A stretch of DNA of 64,000 bases from Saururus chinensis (Eukaryota; Streptophyta; Magnoliopsida; Piperales; Saururaceae): positions 27,087,753 to 27,151,752 of the forward strand of contig CP141149.1 in the NCBI GenBank assembly GCA_035235625.1. The letters run 5' to 3'. The notes beneath the pieces were generated by a model. The model saw only the letters and a list, made by a program, of their open reading frames with translations. It searched no databases and had not been told where the DNA came from. Every line of letters starts with the position of its first letter. The first letter of the stretch is position 1. Below, one piece after another: positions 24,111 to 35,275 of the stretch. Both the position numbers and the translations under genes were made by a program.

Positions 24111-25750
24111 CGGGATTAAAAATCCCTCCTTTTCTCCGTTTCTCTACATTGTGAACCTCGATTGTACTATTGGTATTTGGCCGTTGGCCATCTCCCGCAC
24201 CGGCGACGGCAAGGCCGCCGCCTTAGACTAAACTGCTACCTCCTCCGGCCCGTCATCCCTCCTACCGTCTTTCGATTCCGGACATATCTATGCTTTGGTT
24301 TTGTTTTTCTTATTCTCTGGTAGCGCCCGCTCTTCACTGACTGACTTTGCGTGACATCGGGTTGATGTCTATTCAAATCGTTGTGGTCCAGCGATTGCTG
24401 AATTGCCATCGTCTTCTAGGTCTGTCCCTTGGCCCCTTGTTCGACCGTTTGTGGCCGATGATAGCGTGTCCACTACCCTGGCCCGGTGCTTCGTCGCCCC
24501 AACTAAATCGAATCCCTTTGTTCTTTTTGTCGTTAGTTTTGCTGCTACTGACCAGCGGACAACCGTGACGCCAACTTGACCCAACAATGTTAAGGGAATG
24601 CCGTTCTTGGCCTCCCCTGCACGCCTTTTTGCCAAAACAAACGCCCCTAGCTTCGGGGTATGCCTTTGACCGTGGTCAAGTGACCCCCCAGCCTAGAGCC
24701 AACTTGTTCTGCCTGACGTTGCGCGAACGTGGGCTGCAGATCCGACCAACATGGACTCTGCCTCGGGCCCAGCAACGGCTAGGGCCAGCACTTCTGGCCC
24801 GAATTTACCTTTGTACCCCCACTTTCTATTACACACGACCCGGAACATACGAGGAAAGAGTCCTTGAATTCAGATCCTTCCAAGCGAAAGTAACACAGTC
24901 AGCCATTAAACTCGGCCCATCGAAGGCTCGACTGATGTCATGCCATATCCTCCACCGTAAGTCGTGCTTAATGCACGATTATTCGTACGATGGATTGGTT
25001 GTGAGTAGCGTTTAGAAATGGTGCTGCCTTTGTCGGCCTCTTACGCTGGGCCTTAGTGCCTCAATGTATGCTTAGGAAACGTCTCCACCACTAGGCAATA
25101 CGGTCGTTAAAGCCCTCCACCACCTTGTGAGGCTTCGACAATGTGGAATTGCTACCGCTGGTTGTAGTATGCTATCCACTTTCATGTTTTGTCGCCAACA
25201 AAGTGTTTTAAATCGTTAGCCAACCTCCAATCAGACAGCCCCTATTTTGTGGTCGTTCTTGCCATTTCTAGTGGCACAACCTTGTGTCTGCCGCCCTAGT
25301 ACGCGCAGTCTTATGCTTTGAGTGTAATTAATCTAACCTTATCGAGATTAATTCCAGCATCTTTGAAAATCTTCGGGACACAACTCTCTCTGTGCGATGC
25401 TTTTGGCCGCCTATTCCGCTATCGACGCCACCACCGTCATTTGCTCGCCATCAAACTCCTGTGGATTACGAGGTAGGGGACCTCGAACTCGTAATTTCAT
25501 TATAGCATGCTTTGTTTGTGTAGTAGCATGCTAGGAGGTTATAATTAAATATTTTGCATGTTTATGCTGATTAGAAAAACATGTTGTATGTGTGTGAATT
25601 GTATGCGTACATTAGTAAAGACTAAGGGCATGTAGTAAGTTGCTATGAATCGTATGCATGTGACCAGAGTATGTGATCTTTGTTGTGGACTGGTGGTAAG
25701 TGATTGATGGTACGAGAAAAAGTGTTCAATTGTGTTTGGTGAAGGAGTAC

Positions 25751-27166
25751 TGATAAGTATGAAATCTATATCTATTTTATATATCTTATTACCTTATTTG
25801 CTAGTATAGATTAGGTTAATTTAGAGTTAGTTATGGTTTATTTAGATTAAGATAGATATTAGTATTTTAGTTTAATTATTAATGATTTTGTAGTTATTAG
25901 TAGTTTAGATGTGTATTTAAATCAAGTTGGAATTTTAATTACATTATACATGTCTAAAATATGGTATTTTATATTTTGTAGGTAAAGTGCGCTTATCGAA
26001 GTACTTGGACGATGTTTGAAATGCTTAAAAATAGTTTTCACATGTTTTAAAGTGATTTGGACAACTTTTCGGAGTTATAAACAAGTTAGAAATTAATATT
26101 GACACGAATGAAAGCTTAATGAACAGAATATGAACAGTCCAGGAAAACAGAACATCAGCCGATCGATCGGGGTCACTTACCGATCGATCGGGATAACGTA
26201 AATTCAGATGAAAATACAGTGTTGCCGATCGATCGGGCATGCAGGGAGATCGATCGGCATAACGTGCAATTTCCTTGTTTGACCCAAATTCCAATCCTTT
26301 TCATATTGGACTTCTTCCTACGGAACTTATGCCTATAAAAAGACATATTTGGCTTAGAATTGGGGGATTCCAGTAGATTTTAAGAGGAGAAAAAGGAAGA
26401 AGAAGATGGAAGAGAACTCAAAGCTTTCAATGGATATTCAAGTGCTTTCTTCTACCATGGAAGGCTAGACTTTTCTTTTACTTAGAAGTTGATGAAGCTA
26501 TAGATAAGTTTCAGTTTCTTTTCTTTTTAATTTAGATCTCAGTTGTGAATGATGACAATTGTATGATATGGATTTCCTTTTTAATGGAAGAGCTTTTAAT
26601 GTTTATTCAAGTCTATGTTGATTTATTGTCTTGTAGATGATAGATTGATATGGTTTTGATATTTGCATCGATTCTAATTTCTGTGATTTAGATGAGATGG
26701 TCATACAATAGTTTTAATGTTCAGATAATTAATGACTTGGATGAGTTATTCTAAGATTAGACAGGTCATGCCTATAGCTAGTTTAGTGTAGATGATCCGT
26801 GCTATTGTCGAAGATAGTTCATGCCATGGAAGTTAATTAATGATTCTTTTTGAAGTAATTCTAGCTTGTAGCTGAGAATACTTGTTCATGTTCACACTAG
26901 ATTTAGATTAAAAGTTAAGGAATTGTTATGGTTTTATAGTGGATTCAATTTTCTAAGTAATTTCCATCAAATTAATCTCTTATTTTAAACTAGTTGATTC
27001 CTTTCTTTTGCTTAATTTAAGTTTAAGTTGTTTTTAGTTTTTAAATCAACAAATTCCTCTTTAGATTTAGTAATAACTCATCCGTCCCTGAGGTTCGACA
27101 ACCCTTAAATACTTATCCTAGTACAATTACCTTGTACACTTGCAAAAGGTTTAATTATAAACGTCA
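25751..27166 (+). mobile_element. Nested solo LTR (1416 bp)
   Basis: It begins TGATAAGTATG and ends AAACGTCA, with a perfect 5 bp target duplication AGTAC (25746-25750 and 27167-27171). Near its 3' end is TCCCTGAGGTTCGACAACCC and a short tract ending cacttgcaaaagg, common in the 3' part of plant Gypsy-type LTRs. It contains four copies of the palindrome-rich motif CGATCGATCGG (26158-26270). No internal coding domain was seen. Removing it restores uninterrupted host LTR sequence. Confidence 0.85.
26158..26268. repeat. Four CGATCGATCGG motifs
   Basis: CGATCGATCGG, or its overlapping GATCGATCGG form, occurs four times within about 110 bp, embedded as CCGATCGATCGGG three times and as AGATCGATCGGCA once. 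Each is a near-perfect palindrome. On the minus strand they read as repeated PDRS in a short frame, but nothing suggests a protein. Confidence 0.9.
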
Positions 27167-27854
27167 AGTACTTCGTGGACTATGATGTGGAATCTATGAT
27201 TGTATGTCAGGCGAGGAAAGACGTAAGATTGACAAATGAAGGTTAGATTTGATGAGATTGAAGGATTAGTTTGGATTAAGTCGGGTGGTACATCGGAGCT
27301 TTGAGTAGAAGACGTAAGCAATGTAAGGATTTAGAAGACTTAAGGTTTTGAACATCTTGGGGGATTGTGAGTTAGTAAGAGAGTACAACATAATTGTACA
27401 AGCATAATATACGTAATATGAATTGTAATGAAGGAATAATGAGTAAGGAATTAGTAAGGGTTTGATGACAGGACTTAGGTCAAAAAGGGTCTCATTTGAG
27501 GAGTTGAGTAAGAATATTCAGTTTTAAGGTGGATACTGTAAGTTGTAAGGTCGTAAGTGTATGATGGTAAGATTATCAGTATGGATCACGAGTTAAAGTA
27601 AGACTGCAGAGATTTGTAAAATGGAAGTCGTTCCGATCATAATTGTACGTGCATAAGTTACCTAATATGAACTTGAATGTAAGTAACCCTAATTTTATAA
27701 CGTTGTGAGGTTGAGACTAAGGGTTTCGATGGATTAAGTTCCGTTTTGTGCCAGTCGATAAGTAATCGACTGAGCGTCCTTTCTGGTCTGCCATGGTGTT
27801 TTCCTATGGGAATTAGTCTTGGTGTTGTATTCAGCCCAAACATTTGATGCTCTA

Positions 27855-28040
27855 TTGAGAGTGCTGTAAGTTTCTGCCCTTGGTGGGCTTTGTATGTTTT
27901 CTGCCTACTAATGGCACTGTATGTTCTGCCCAAGAGTGGCACTGTAAGATTCCTGCCCAATAGTGGCACTGTATGTTTTCCGCCCTTAGTTGGCACCGTA
28001 TGGCCCTTGTTGGCACTGTATGGCCCCAGAGAGTGGGCAT
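27855..28040 (+). repeat. Tandem array with GTGGCACTGTATGTTTTC-type units
   Basis: Five or six imperfect units of about 30-38 bp, each with TGCCC, then A/G-rich bases, TGGCACTGTA and TG(T/G) T/C-rich. The units run head to tail inside the 3' third of the long LTR. Confidence 0.8.
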
Positions 28041-28239
28041 TTGCGCGCTCAGGTAAGTAGTATCATGGATCTGCTCTTACCTGTTTGATCCTATGCCCCA
28101 TGAGCATAGGTGTGCCTTGCCTTTGGAAAAGTCCATGGTGTTTAGTTGATCCCCGAAGGTTAAGGTGACGCCCCAGTGGCATTCCATTCTCTTCCAACGC
28201 TGGAGCTTATTAATTGTAATGAGCTTTAGTTATCAGTAG

Positions 28240-28600
28240 TATGTGTACGATCGTAAGAGTAAGTGTATGTTTCAGATGCTGAGTAAGTTGTACGTGTAAG
28301 ATTTAGAGTAAGTGTGAGCTTCTTTAGAAGACAGTAAGAGTAAGTTATGAGTATGAGTATGTTGTAGGAGTAAGTTTGTGAGACTTTGATTCAGATGGTA
28401 AGCGTAAGTGTAAGTGTAAGTTTCTAAGGAAGATGTAAGAGTACATTTATGTGTAGGTGTATGATTGTACGAGTAAGGTCGTATAAGTAAGTTCGTACGA
28501 ATAAGGTCGTACGAGTAGGCATATGTTGTAAGTATAAGCGTACATTTGTACGAGTAAGACTGATTCAAAATGTAAGTGTAAGAGCATGATATGAAGTAAG
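28240..28600 (+). repeat. GTAAG-rich degenerate tandem repeat
   Basis: A dense field of GTAAG, GTAAGTGTAAG and GTACGAGTAAG words recurring every 6-20 bases. It encodes Tyr/Thr/Ser-rich nonsense on the minus strand. It lies between the preceding array and the probable polyadenylation hairpin of the long LTR. Confidence 0.8.
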
Positions 28601-29260
28601 TGTAAGTTCGGTTTGTACGATATTTGTCTACGTGACCATATTTATACTTCTTATTCTTTTTGCTTCATGTGTGATTGCATGAAAGCATCTATAGGAACTT
28701 ACAGAGTTCATTGATTTATATTTGTCCCCTACTGAGTATTTTCCTATTGAGTATGAAAATACTCACCCCATTTTTTTAGCCCCTTCGATTGGAGGCTTTT
28801 GCAGGTCGATCAATAGCTGTTTGAGACTGGACTTTTCCCCATGTGGACGATTCTTCCTCGACTTTGAGCGCAGTGAAATTACAGTGAAGTTATGTGGAGT
28901 TTGGTGCTACAATCTTATGTATGAACTAAGGTGAGAAAATTATGTTATCTACTGGACTTGTGTATGTATGTACGATTTATTCTCATACTATGAAAGAACT
29001 TGTACTCAGAGATGCCTGGGAGGTTTTTGTTTTTAAAACCCATGGCCATGGTAGGTTTTAATCGTACGCTTTTGTTTCAGGTCACGCCTAAGAACGTTTG
29101 TTTGTTTAAAGATGATTTAATTTATGAAAGTTGTTTTCACATGTTTTGAATTTTGTTAATTTATTTGATTTACATTTGTGTTTTGAAAATAGAATTTTTG
29201 TAAAAATTTTAAAGTAAATGTGTGGAAAAACCTCGGGCGTGACAATACCCTTTGGAATTT

Positions 29261-29872
29261 TCAGGGTAACCAATAAAGTAACCACTGATTGTCCTTAAAT
29301 CCATTTTTTTTTTGTGGATTATAAATTCTCACTTCTGCTGGACAACCCCAAACATGTAGGTGTCTTAAACTAGGTTTCCTTCCAGTCCACAACTCGAAAG
29401 GAGTTTTTGGAACTGCCTTACTAGAAACCCTGTTTAACAAATAAATAGCAGTTTTAAGTGCATGATTCCACATAGATGAGGGTAAAGTGGAATTACTTAT
29501 CATACTTCTAATCATATCCATAAGAGTACGATTTCGCCTTTCAGCCACACCATTCTGATGAGGCGTTCCAGACATAGTGTATTGAGCACATATGTCTTTG
29601 CTTTCAAGAAGTTTAGCAAATGGACCTGGGTGTTGTCATGCTTCATCATATCTTCCAAAGTATTCACCACCTCTATTAGACCTTATGATTTTCACCTTTC
29701 TGTCTAATTGTCTTTCAACCTTAGTAATGTATTCCTCAATGATATTCACTGCTTGAGATTTATTATTTAACAAATAGACATAACCATAATGCAAAAAATC
29801 ATCTATAAAGGTGATAAAGTACTTTTCTCTACCAAAAGATGGAACATCAAAAGACTCACATATCTGTATGGA
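29261..29872 (-). pseudogene. Copia integrase core, broken
   Basis: The minus-strand frame has GTPHQNGVAERRNRTLMDM, the segment containing the integrase catalytic Glu, followed by LLNRVSSKAVPKTPFELWTG and HLHVWGCPAEVRIYNPQKK. Upstream are GGEYFGRYDEA and then a stop at 29636-29638 in the same frame. Further upstream the core is degraded. The frame stops just before the target duplication of the nested LTR. Confidence 0.85.
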
Positions 29873-30436
29873 CTATCTCAAGAGGCTCTGTACTCCTTTT
29901 TGCACCCTTCTTTGTGTGTTTGGTTTATTTTCCTTTAATGTATCCACACACACACCAATATCAGTAAAATCAAGATTATGAAGAATCCCATCTTTTACTA
30001 ATTTTTCTATTCTTTCTCGGGAAATGTGTCTCAATCTTCTATGCCACAAGTTTGAGGAATTTTCATCAATAAAGCTATGTTTAGCACCAACATAAGTATG
30101 CATGGAAAGCAGTGAAGCATAAAAATAATCATCAAGATTAAATTTATATAATTCATCATATAAAATATTAGAACCAACACATGAAACATTCTTAAATAGG
30201 CTAAAACACTTATTCCTAAATTTAAATGTGTATCCATCAACATCAAGTCTCGATAATGAAACTAGATTTCTAGAAATTGAAAGTACATAAAGAGTTTTAA
30301 ATAAATCTAAGTGATGTCCACTATCTAGGAATAACTTATATGTCCCATTGGCTTCAATGGGAACTTTATCCCGATTTCCCATGAACAGAAAGTTCTCCTT
30401 TAGGTTTATAGTTCGGGTCGTAAGGAATCCCTGCAA
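29873..30436 (-). pseudogene. Copia protease end and GAG-pre-integrase remnant
   Basis: A 187-codon minus-strand frame. It contains LYVLSISRNLVSLSRLDVDGY, followed by the zinc-binding GAG-pre-integrase region around NLWHRRLRHISRERIEKLVK. The order relative to the Gag and integrase pieces is correct for Copia. The downstream part loses similarity, suggesting frame damage. Confidence 0.82.
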
Positions 30437-30541
30437 AGTGTTGGAAACATGAGTAGTAGCTCATGAATCTACCTACCAAGTATCAGAAGGAATTTCAGTA
30501 AGGTTAGATTCAAAAACATAAATTGAATCAATACTTTTCTT

Positions 30542-30727
30542 TTAGAACCATTCCTTTCTTTTCTGGCGATCTTTCTGAAGGTGCACAAATTTTCTACAAA
30601 AGTAGCACTTCAAGCCCCTTTCCTTCTGGTGATTGTTGTCTTTATGGGCAACATCATTTGTTTTAGGAGTCTTCCCTTTAGAGCTTTTGAATTTCCTTTG
30701 TTTTCCTTTAGGTTCTTGAGAAATCAT
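30542..30727 (-). pseudogene. Copia Gag zinc-knuckle remnant
   Basis: Lys-rich minus-strand frame with CYFCRKFVHLQKDRQKR. The CCHC zinc knuckle keeps the first two Cys and the His but has Arg where the last Cys belongs, so it is probably non-functional. Confidence 0.75.
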
Positions 30728-30848
30728 GTGGATTGAGTTTTGTTATAGTGTCTTAAGCCTTGACTCCTCTTGCATAAGCATATTTGGCCAATTCATTTAC
30801 ATTCCATTTATTTTTCATGGTATTGTAATTAATTTTTAATGGCCCATA

Positions 30849-31247
30849 CTAAGGTGGCAAGGAATTTAAAACAAACTGGACAAGAAAGAACTCATCCACT
30901 GACATTCCCAATGACTTAAGTTGTGCTGCCAAATTCGTCATCTCTAGAATGTGCTCATGCGTACCACGAAAATCATCATATTTCATCGTGGTTAGCTTAG
31001 CCATAAGAGTCCTTGCAAGGGACTTATCTGCTAACTTAAAACGTTTTTCAACCTTTTTGAGAAATTCTTTGGCATTATCAGTTGGAGGCAATGTAGTCTT
31101 AATGTTATTTGTAATTGTCATTCGCATAAACATAAGACTTAACCTGTTGGACCTTTCCCATGCATTAGATAATGCCTTATCTTCAGTGCTGCTGATTTCA
31201 ATAAGTGCGGTAGGTTTTTCAGTTCTAAGAGCTACATCAAGGTCCAA
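30849..31247 (-). pseudogene. Copia Gag capsid-like segment
   Basis: A 132-codon minus-strand frame of the plant Copia gag-polypeptide (UBN2-like) type, with AWERSNRLSLMFMRMTI, AKEFLKKVEKRFKLADKS, LTTMKYDDFRGTHEHILEM and LVQFVLNSLPP. It is followed by the zinc-knuckle remnant. The true N-terminus probably lies a little upstream in a damaged stretch. Confidence 0.85.
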
Positions 31248-31911
31248 AACACCAAGGTTGAATTGGACTTGCTCTTTCTAGTCTGAAAAATCAAGGCCAT
31301 GAAGCATAAGAATGGAAGAAGCATGTGAATGCAAAGAAATAGGAATCGATGTTGCAATTAAATAATAATGCTCAATACATTAGTGCTATGAATATGACAT
31401 AATAAAACACATGAAAAAATACATACACAATGAATAACATAACTTTGATCTACCTTTGGGAATAATCTAATGTTATGTTATTCAACTATTATGGTGTTCC
31501 CTATCACCTTAAGAATAATTAGCCAAGTACACACATTAAGTTGGTTTACTACCTTTGGGTTAGTGTTCCAACCTAATGAAGAGCATTTTCAAATTATTCT
31601 TTCACAATTCAATGATTAATAGAAAAATGGTGCACCTTTAGGGCAACCATAATATCTTAGTAATCAAAGAATTAAATTTGCTCAATTATTTTATCACTAC
31701 CATAAGGGAAATTATGTTAGGATATAATAATACACTTATTTTCTAATTACATTCCAATTGAGCCACTTTGGTGACTATTCAACTGTATTTTAATATTAGA
31801 AAAGTAAATCATTAAAATAATTTGCATAACATCATAAGTCAACATTTACATGTGCATAAATAAACATTCAAAACATAAATTCATTTATAATCATTTCCTA
31901 ATGCGTAAGGG

Positions 31912-34466
31912 TAAGGCTGCTAACGAGCCGAGCCAGCTCGTCGAGCTGAATTGGCTCGGCTCGGTTCGACTCAAATCTGGCTCGGCTTGAAGTGAGCTCG
32001 ACTTGAGCTCGGTTCGAACTCGAAATCAAACGAGCCGATCTCGAACATGGGCAAGCTTGAATCGACTCGACTCGAAACCTGGTCGGTTCGACTCGAAATC
32101 GACTCGAAGCTCAGCTCGAACTCAACTCGATTTGTTATATATCACTTTTTAATTATTATACCCATATTATATAAAATTTTTAACTTTTACCTTTCGTGTA
32201 CCCATAATATTTTATATTAATTTATAAAATATATATCCTATATATACATTAATATATGGTATATGATATATTATATAATATGATATATAATACCTATATT
32301 ATACTATTATATTTTAAACAAATATAAATCCTACTACTAATAAAATTGAGAATGTAGGTATGATAAATTATTTTATTTCTATTCTACCCCTATTCATCCA
32401 TATAATATTATTTAAATTTTAAATACTACCTTTAATCATTCTAATCTTAACAAATATATATATGTTATTCTACTTGCAAATAAGCATTCTTAATTCAACT
32501 AATTATATTAGTTTAGAATTAGAGATTTAGTGAATTATATCTAGATTTTTCCTATAAATATATCCATTGAACTAAGTTTAGATTTTACTATTTAATTTCA
32601 ATTATATTGATTTTTCTTTTTACAGGCAATCCACACATCATGAAATATGTTATTGCCGAAGTCCAAATAATTTTCTTATTATTAATTTTTTTGTAGTCAC
32701 TATAATAATTAAATATGAAATATGTGAATAGGAGTTGTTATAACTTTGGTGACTAGTTCAGTATTTTGTGACTTATTATATGAGAAATTTTATATAACTA
32801 TCAAAATAACAGAAAGAGAAAAATATTTACCAATATGATGTTCCTTTTCACTAACTAGGCGTTAACACCTGCGTGGTTTTTTTTAATATTTTTTTTTATA
32901 ATTTTATCCTTTAGAAAGATGAAATAAATACACTTAAATTAATACAATGTACTAACTTTGTCCTTCCAAATGATGAAATCAATAGTGAATTGATTTTTTC
33001 TTTCTTTTCTCTTTCCTCTCTCGCTCCACTCTCTACTCACTCTCTCTCTCTCCTCTCTCTATTCTCTCTCTTCTCTCTTTTTCAGTTATCTCTCTTCTCT
33101 CTATCCTCTTTTTATTTTCTCTCTCCTCTCTTCTAAAAGACAAAATCATGAAAAATTTTAAAAAATATTATTTTTGTCATTCACAAATATATTATATTTT
33201 ATTTTAAATTTAATATTTTAATATATAATATATAATATATGAATAAGAAAAAAATAAATTAAAATTTTCTACTTTCTCCCCACTTCTCAGAGCTAGGGCT
33301 CACAACACGCACATGAGAGAGAGATAGGGAGAGAGAAAGAGATAGAAGAGAGGATAGAGAAAAGAGAAAGTGTAGAGAGAGAATAAGAGAGATAGTCAAA
33401 AGAGAGATGAGAGAGATTGAATCGAAATATAGAGAGGAGAGAGTGAATAGAGAGTGTGTGAAGAGTGAGATAGCTGAAAGAAAGAGAGAATGAATAGAGA
33501 CAGAAGAGAGAGCGAATATAGAGAGGAGAGAGAGTGTGTGAATAGAGAGAGGAGAAAGTGAAGAGAAAGAGGAGAGAGAGAGAGAAGAGATAGAGAGAGG
33601 ATGAAGATATAGTAGAGAGAAGAGAGGACACAATTATTTCATTATTGATTTTATCCTTCTAAATGACGAAATCAGAACATTGCATTGATTTCATCTTTTA
33701 AAAGCATGAAATTATATTGATTTCGTCCTTTAAATCACAAATTAGTACATTATATTGAGTATTTCCTCTTTAAGAATGAAATTAAAAAATAAATTAAAAA
33801 AAGTCACAGAGGCGCTCGTGAAAAGAAACACCATATTAGTAAATATTTTTTCTTTTATGTTATTTTGGTAATTATTATTTTTAATATTATTTATATAATA
33901 GAAAAAATTAATATTATTTAAACCTATGAGTTTGATGGGTAGTTGGATGTAAATCTGACTGCCCAATTAGCCCGGGTGCACACCAGTGCGCATGAGCCTG
34001 GGCTGATATTAATGAGACTCTTATATAATTATATTTATTATATGGGATATTTGAATAACATTAGTTAAATTTTTGGTGACAAATGAACATTTTTTGTTGG
34101 GTATTTATTGACTCTTATCTTAGCCATGGATTTTGAAATAATATTTACAACTTTAATACAATAAAATTATGTTTATTATAATTTTTTTTATTTTTGTAAT
34201 GTTGGTGTGATTCTCTAAATTAATATAGAATTTTATAGAAAAGAATAATTTTAGTTGTAAATGGGATTTGAGCTCAATTCGAACACAAGTTCGAGTTGCT
34301 ATAATATGTTTTTGAGCTCGAGTTTCGAGTTTTTAGCTGAACCGAGGTCGGCCAGAAATCGAGTTGTTCGATCGAGCTCGAGCTGAGCTTGAACCGAGCT
34401 TTCAGAAATCGAGCTCGAGTCAAAAAATCTGAAAATTCGATTCGACTCAGCTCGTTAGCACCCTTA
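31912..34466. mobile_element. Non-autonomous hAT-type DNA transposon in the Copia leader
   Basis: A 2555 bp element with terminal inverted repeats TAAGGCTGCTAACGAGC (left) and TAAGGGTGCTAACGAGC (right end, reverse complement), differing at one of 17 bases. A perfect 8 bp target duplication CGTAAGGG lies at 31904-31911 and 34467-34474. Both subterminal regions are packed with GAGCTCGA/TCGAACTCGA-like words in opposite orientation, as hAT transposase-binding regions often are. No transposase frame remains. The interior is AT-rich and holds a foldback structure (32795-33875). Confidence 0.9.
32795..33875. mobile_element. Foldback / long-inverted-repeat element inside the hAT
   Basis: The left arm starts TAACTATCAAAATAACAGAA and the right arm, reverse-complemented, starts TAATTACCAAAATAACATAA. 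Similarity continues inward through aaatattta(c/t)caatatg(a/g)tgtt(c/t)cttttcac, then a pair of blocks with gatgaaatcaat, then a CT-rich run (33001-33125) facing a GA-rich run (33310-33625). This suggests a MITE or Mutator-like foldback insertion, or an extended palindrome. Clear target duplications were not identified, so the type is uncertain. Confidence 0.65.
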
Positions 34467-34720
34467 CGTAAGGGGAAGCAAAATAAACAATAATAATAAT
34501 AAATAAAATTTATAGAACAACCCCTTTTCATTTATTTATTTATTCATATATTTAAACTTGAGTGCATAAAATCATTAATTACACATGAATAAAGCAAAAT
34601 ATAAGCATGTATATCAAGATTTATAATAATAAATAAATCATGGAAACACATGAACAGTTTCATATGCATAAGGCTAATAATAATAAAAAATAAGATTATG
34701 GCATTAGCATATAAAACCAT

Positions 34721-34943
34721 GGACATTAGCTTCTTCACGTGAGGTTTATTTGATAAGTGTATTTAGTCATTAGTTTATTGTAAGGTCCAGAAGACCTAGT
34801 CAAACTTTACATAAAACCATATAACATATCTCTGGACATTAGCATCTTCACGTGAGATTTATTTCATACATGTATTTGATCATTAGTTTATTGTGGAGTC
34901 AAGAAGACTTAGTTAAACTTTATATAAAGTTGCCTAACATCTT
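34721..34943 (+). repeat. 113 bp tandem duplication in the Copia leader
   Basis: Two copies beginning GGACATTAGC at 34721 and 34834, each running (t/a)tcttcacgtgag(g/a)tttattt ... tcattagtttattgt ... agaagac(c/t)tag. They are clearly related but have several differences, so this is an old duplication. Confidence 0.85.
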
Positions 34944-35275
34944 CCTCCCTTAACCTTACTATCATCTTCCTTCTTCACTTCACTTACAACAGACTTACAG
35001 TAAGTTCGAACGAAAAACCCAACGAACTAGAGAGAGGAGAAAACTTTTGTTTCTCAGTCCTCAAGTTGCCATTCACAGTGAAACTTTGGAAACCATTCCA
35101 CCATATCAACATGAAAAATAGGTACATTCATTTTCTATTGATTCATTCACAACATATTACTTCTACAAATCATCTGAAAATGACATAAAAATCATTAAAA
35201 AATCAAACTTTTTCATGCTACGAATTAGAAACCATTGTCTGCATTAAGATTTTGGAACTTGGCTCCAATACCAAT

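Larger units (their letters stand above)
22945..29244 (+). mobile_element. Very long solo LTR, Tekay/Del-like, inserted in the Copia element
   Basis: A 6300 bp insertion starting TGTAATATCCCTAATTT and ending CTCGGGCGTGACA, with a perfect 5 bp target duplication ATACC (22940-22944 and 29245-29249). The Copia reading frame resumes on each side. The start and end, and a hairpin before the 3' end (TACTGAGTAT...ATACTCACCCC near 28730), are those of chromovirus Tekay/Del LTRs. I see no primer-binding site, gag/pol domains or second LTR inside, so this is best read as a solo LTR. Without the nested element at 25751-27166 it is about 4.9 kb, exceptionally long. Its 5' third is GC-rich and CpG-rich, with about 170 bp tandem repeats; its 3' third has two further tandem arrays. 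Confidence 0.8.

Noticed and set aside
26025..26294. Minus-strand frame with repeated PDRS
   Set aside because: The repeats follow from the palindromic DNA motif; no protein family, and it lies in a solo LTR.
28272..28568. 98-codon Tyr/Thr/Ser-rich frame
   Set aside because: Product of the GTAAG-rich repeat read on the minus strand.
27855..28600. Regularly spaced repeats resembling a CRISPR array
   Set aside because: Units are imperfect, lack unique spacers of constant length and lie in a plant LTR; plants have no CRISPR arrays.
33259..33633. Ser/Leu-rich open frames on the minus strand
   Set aside because: They come from a GA/CT low-complexity tract in the foldback and are open in more than one frame for that reason.
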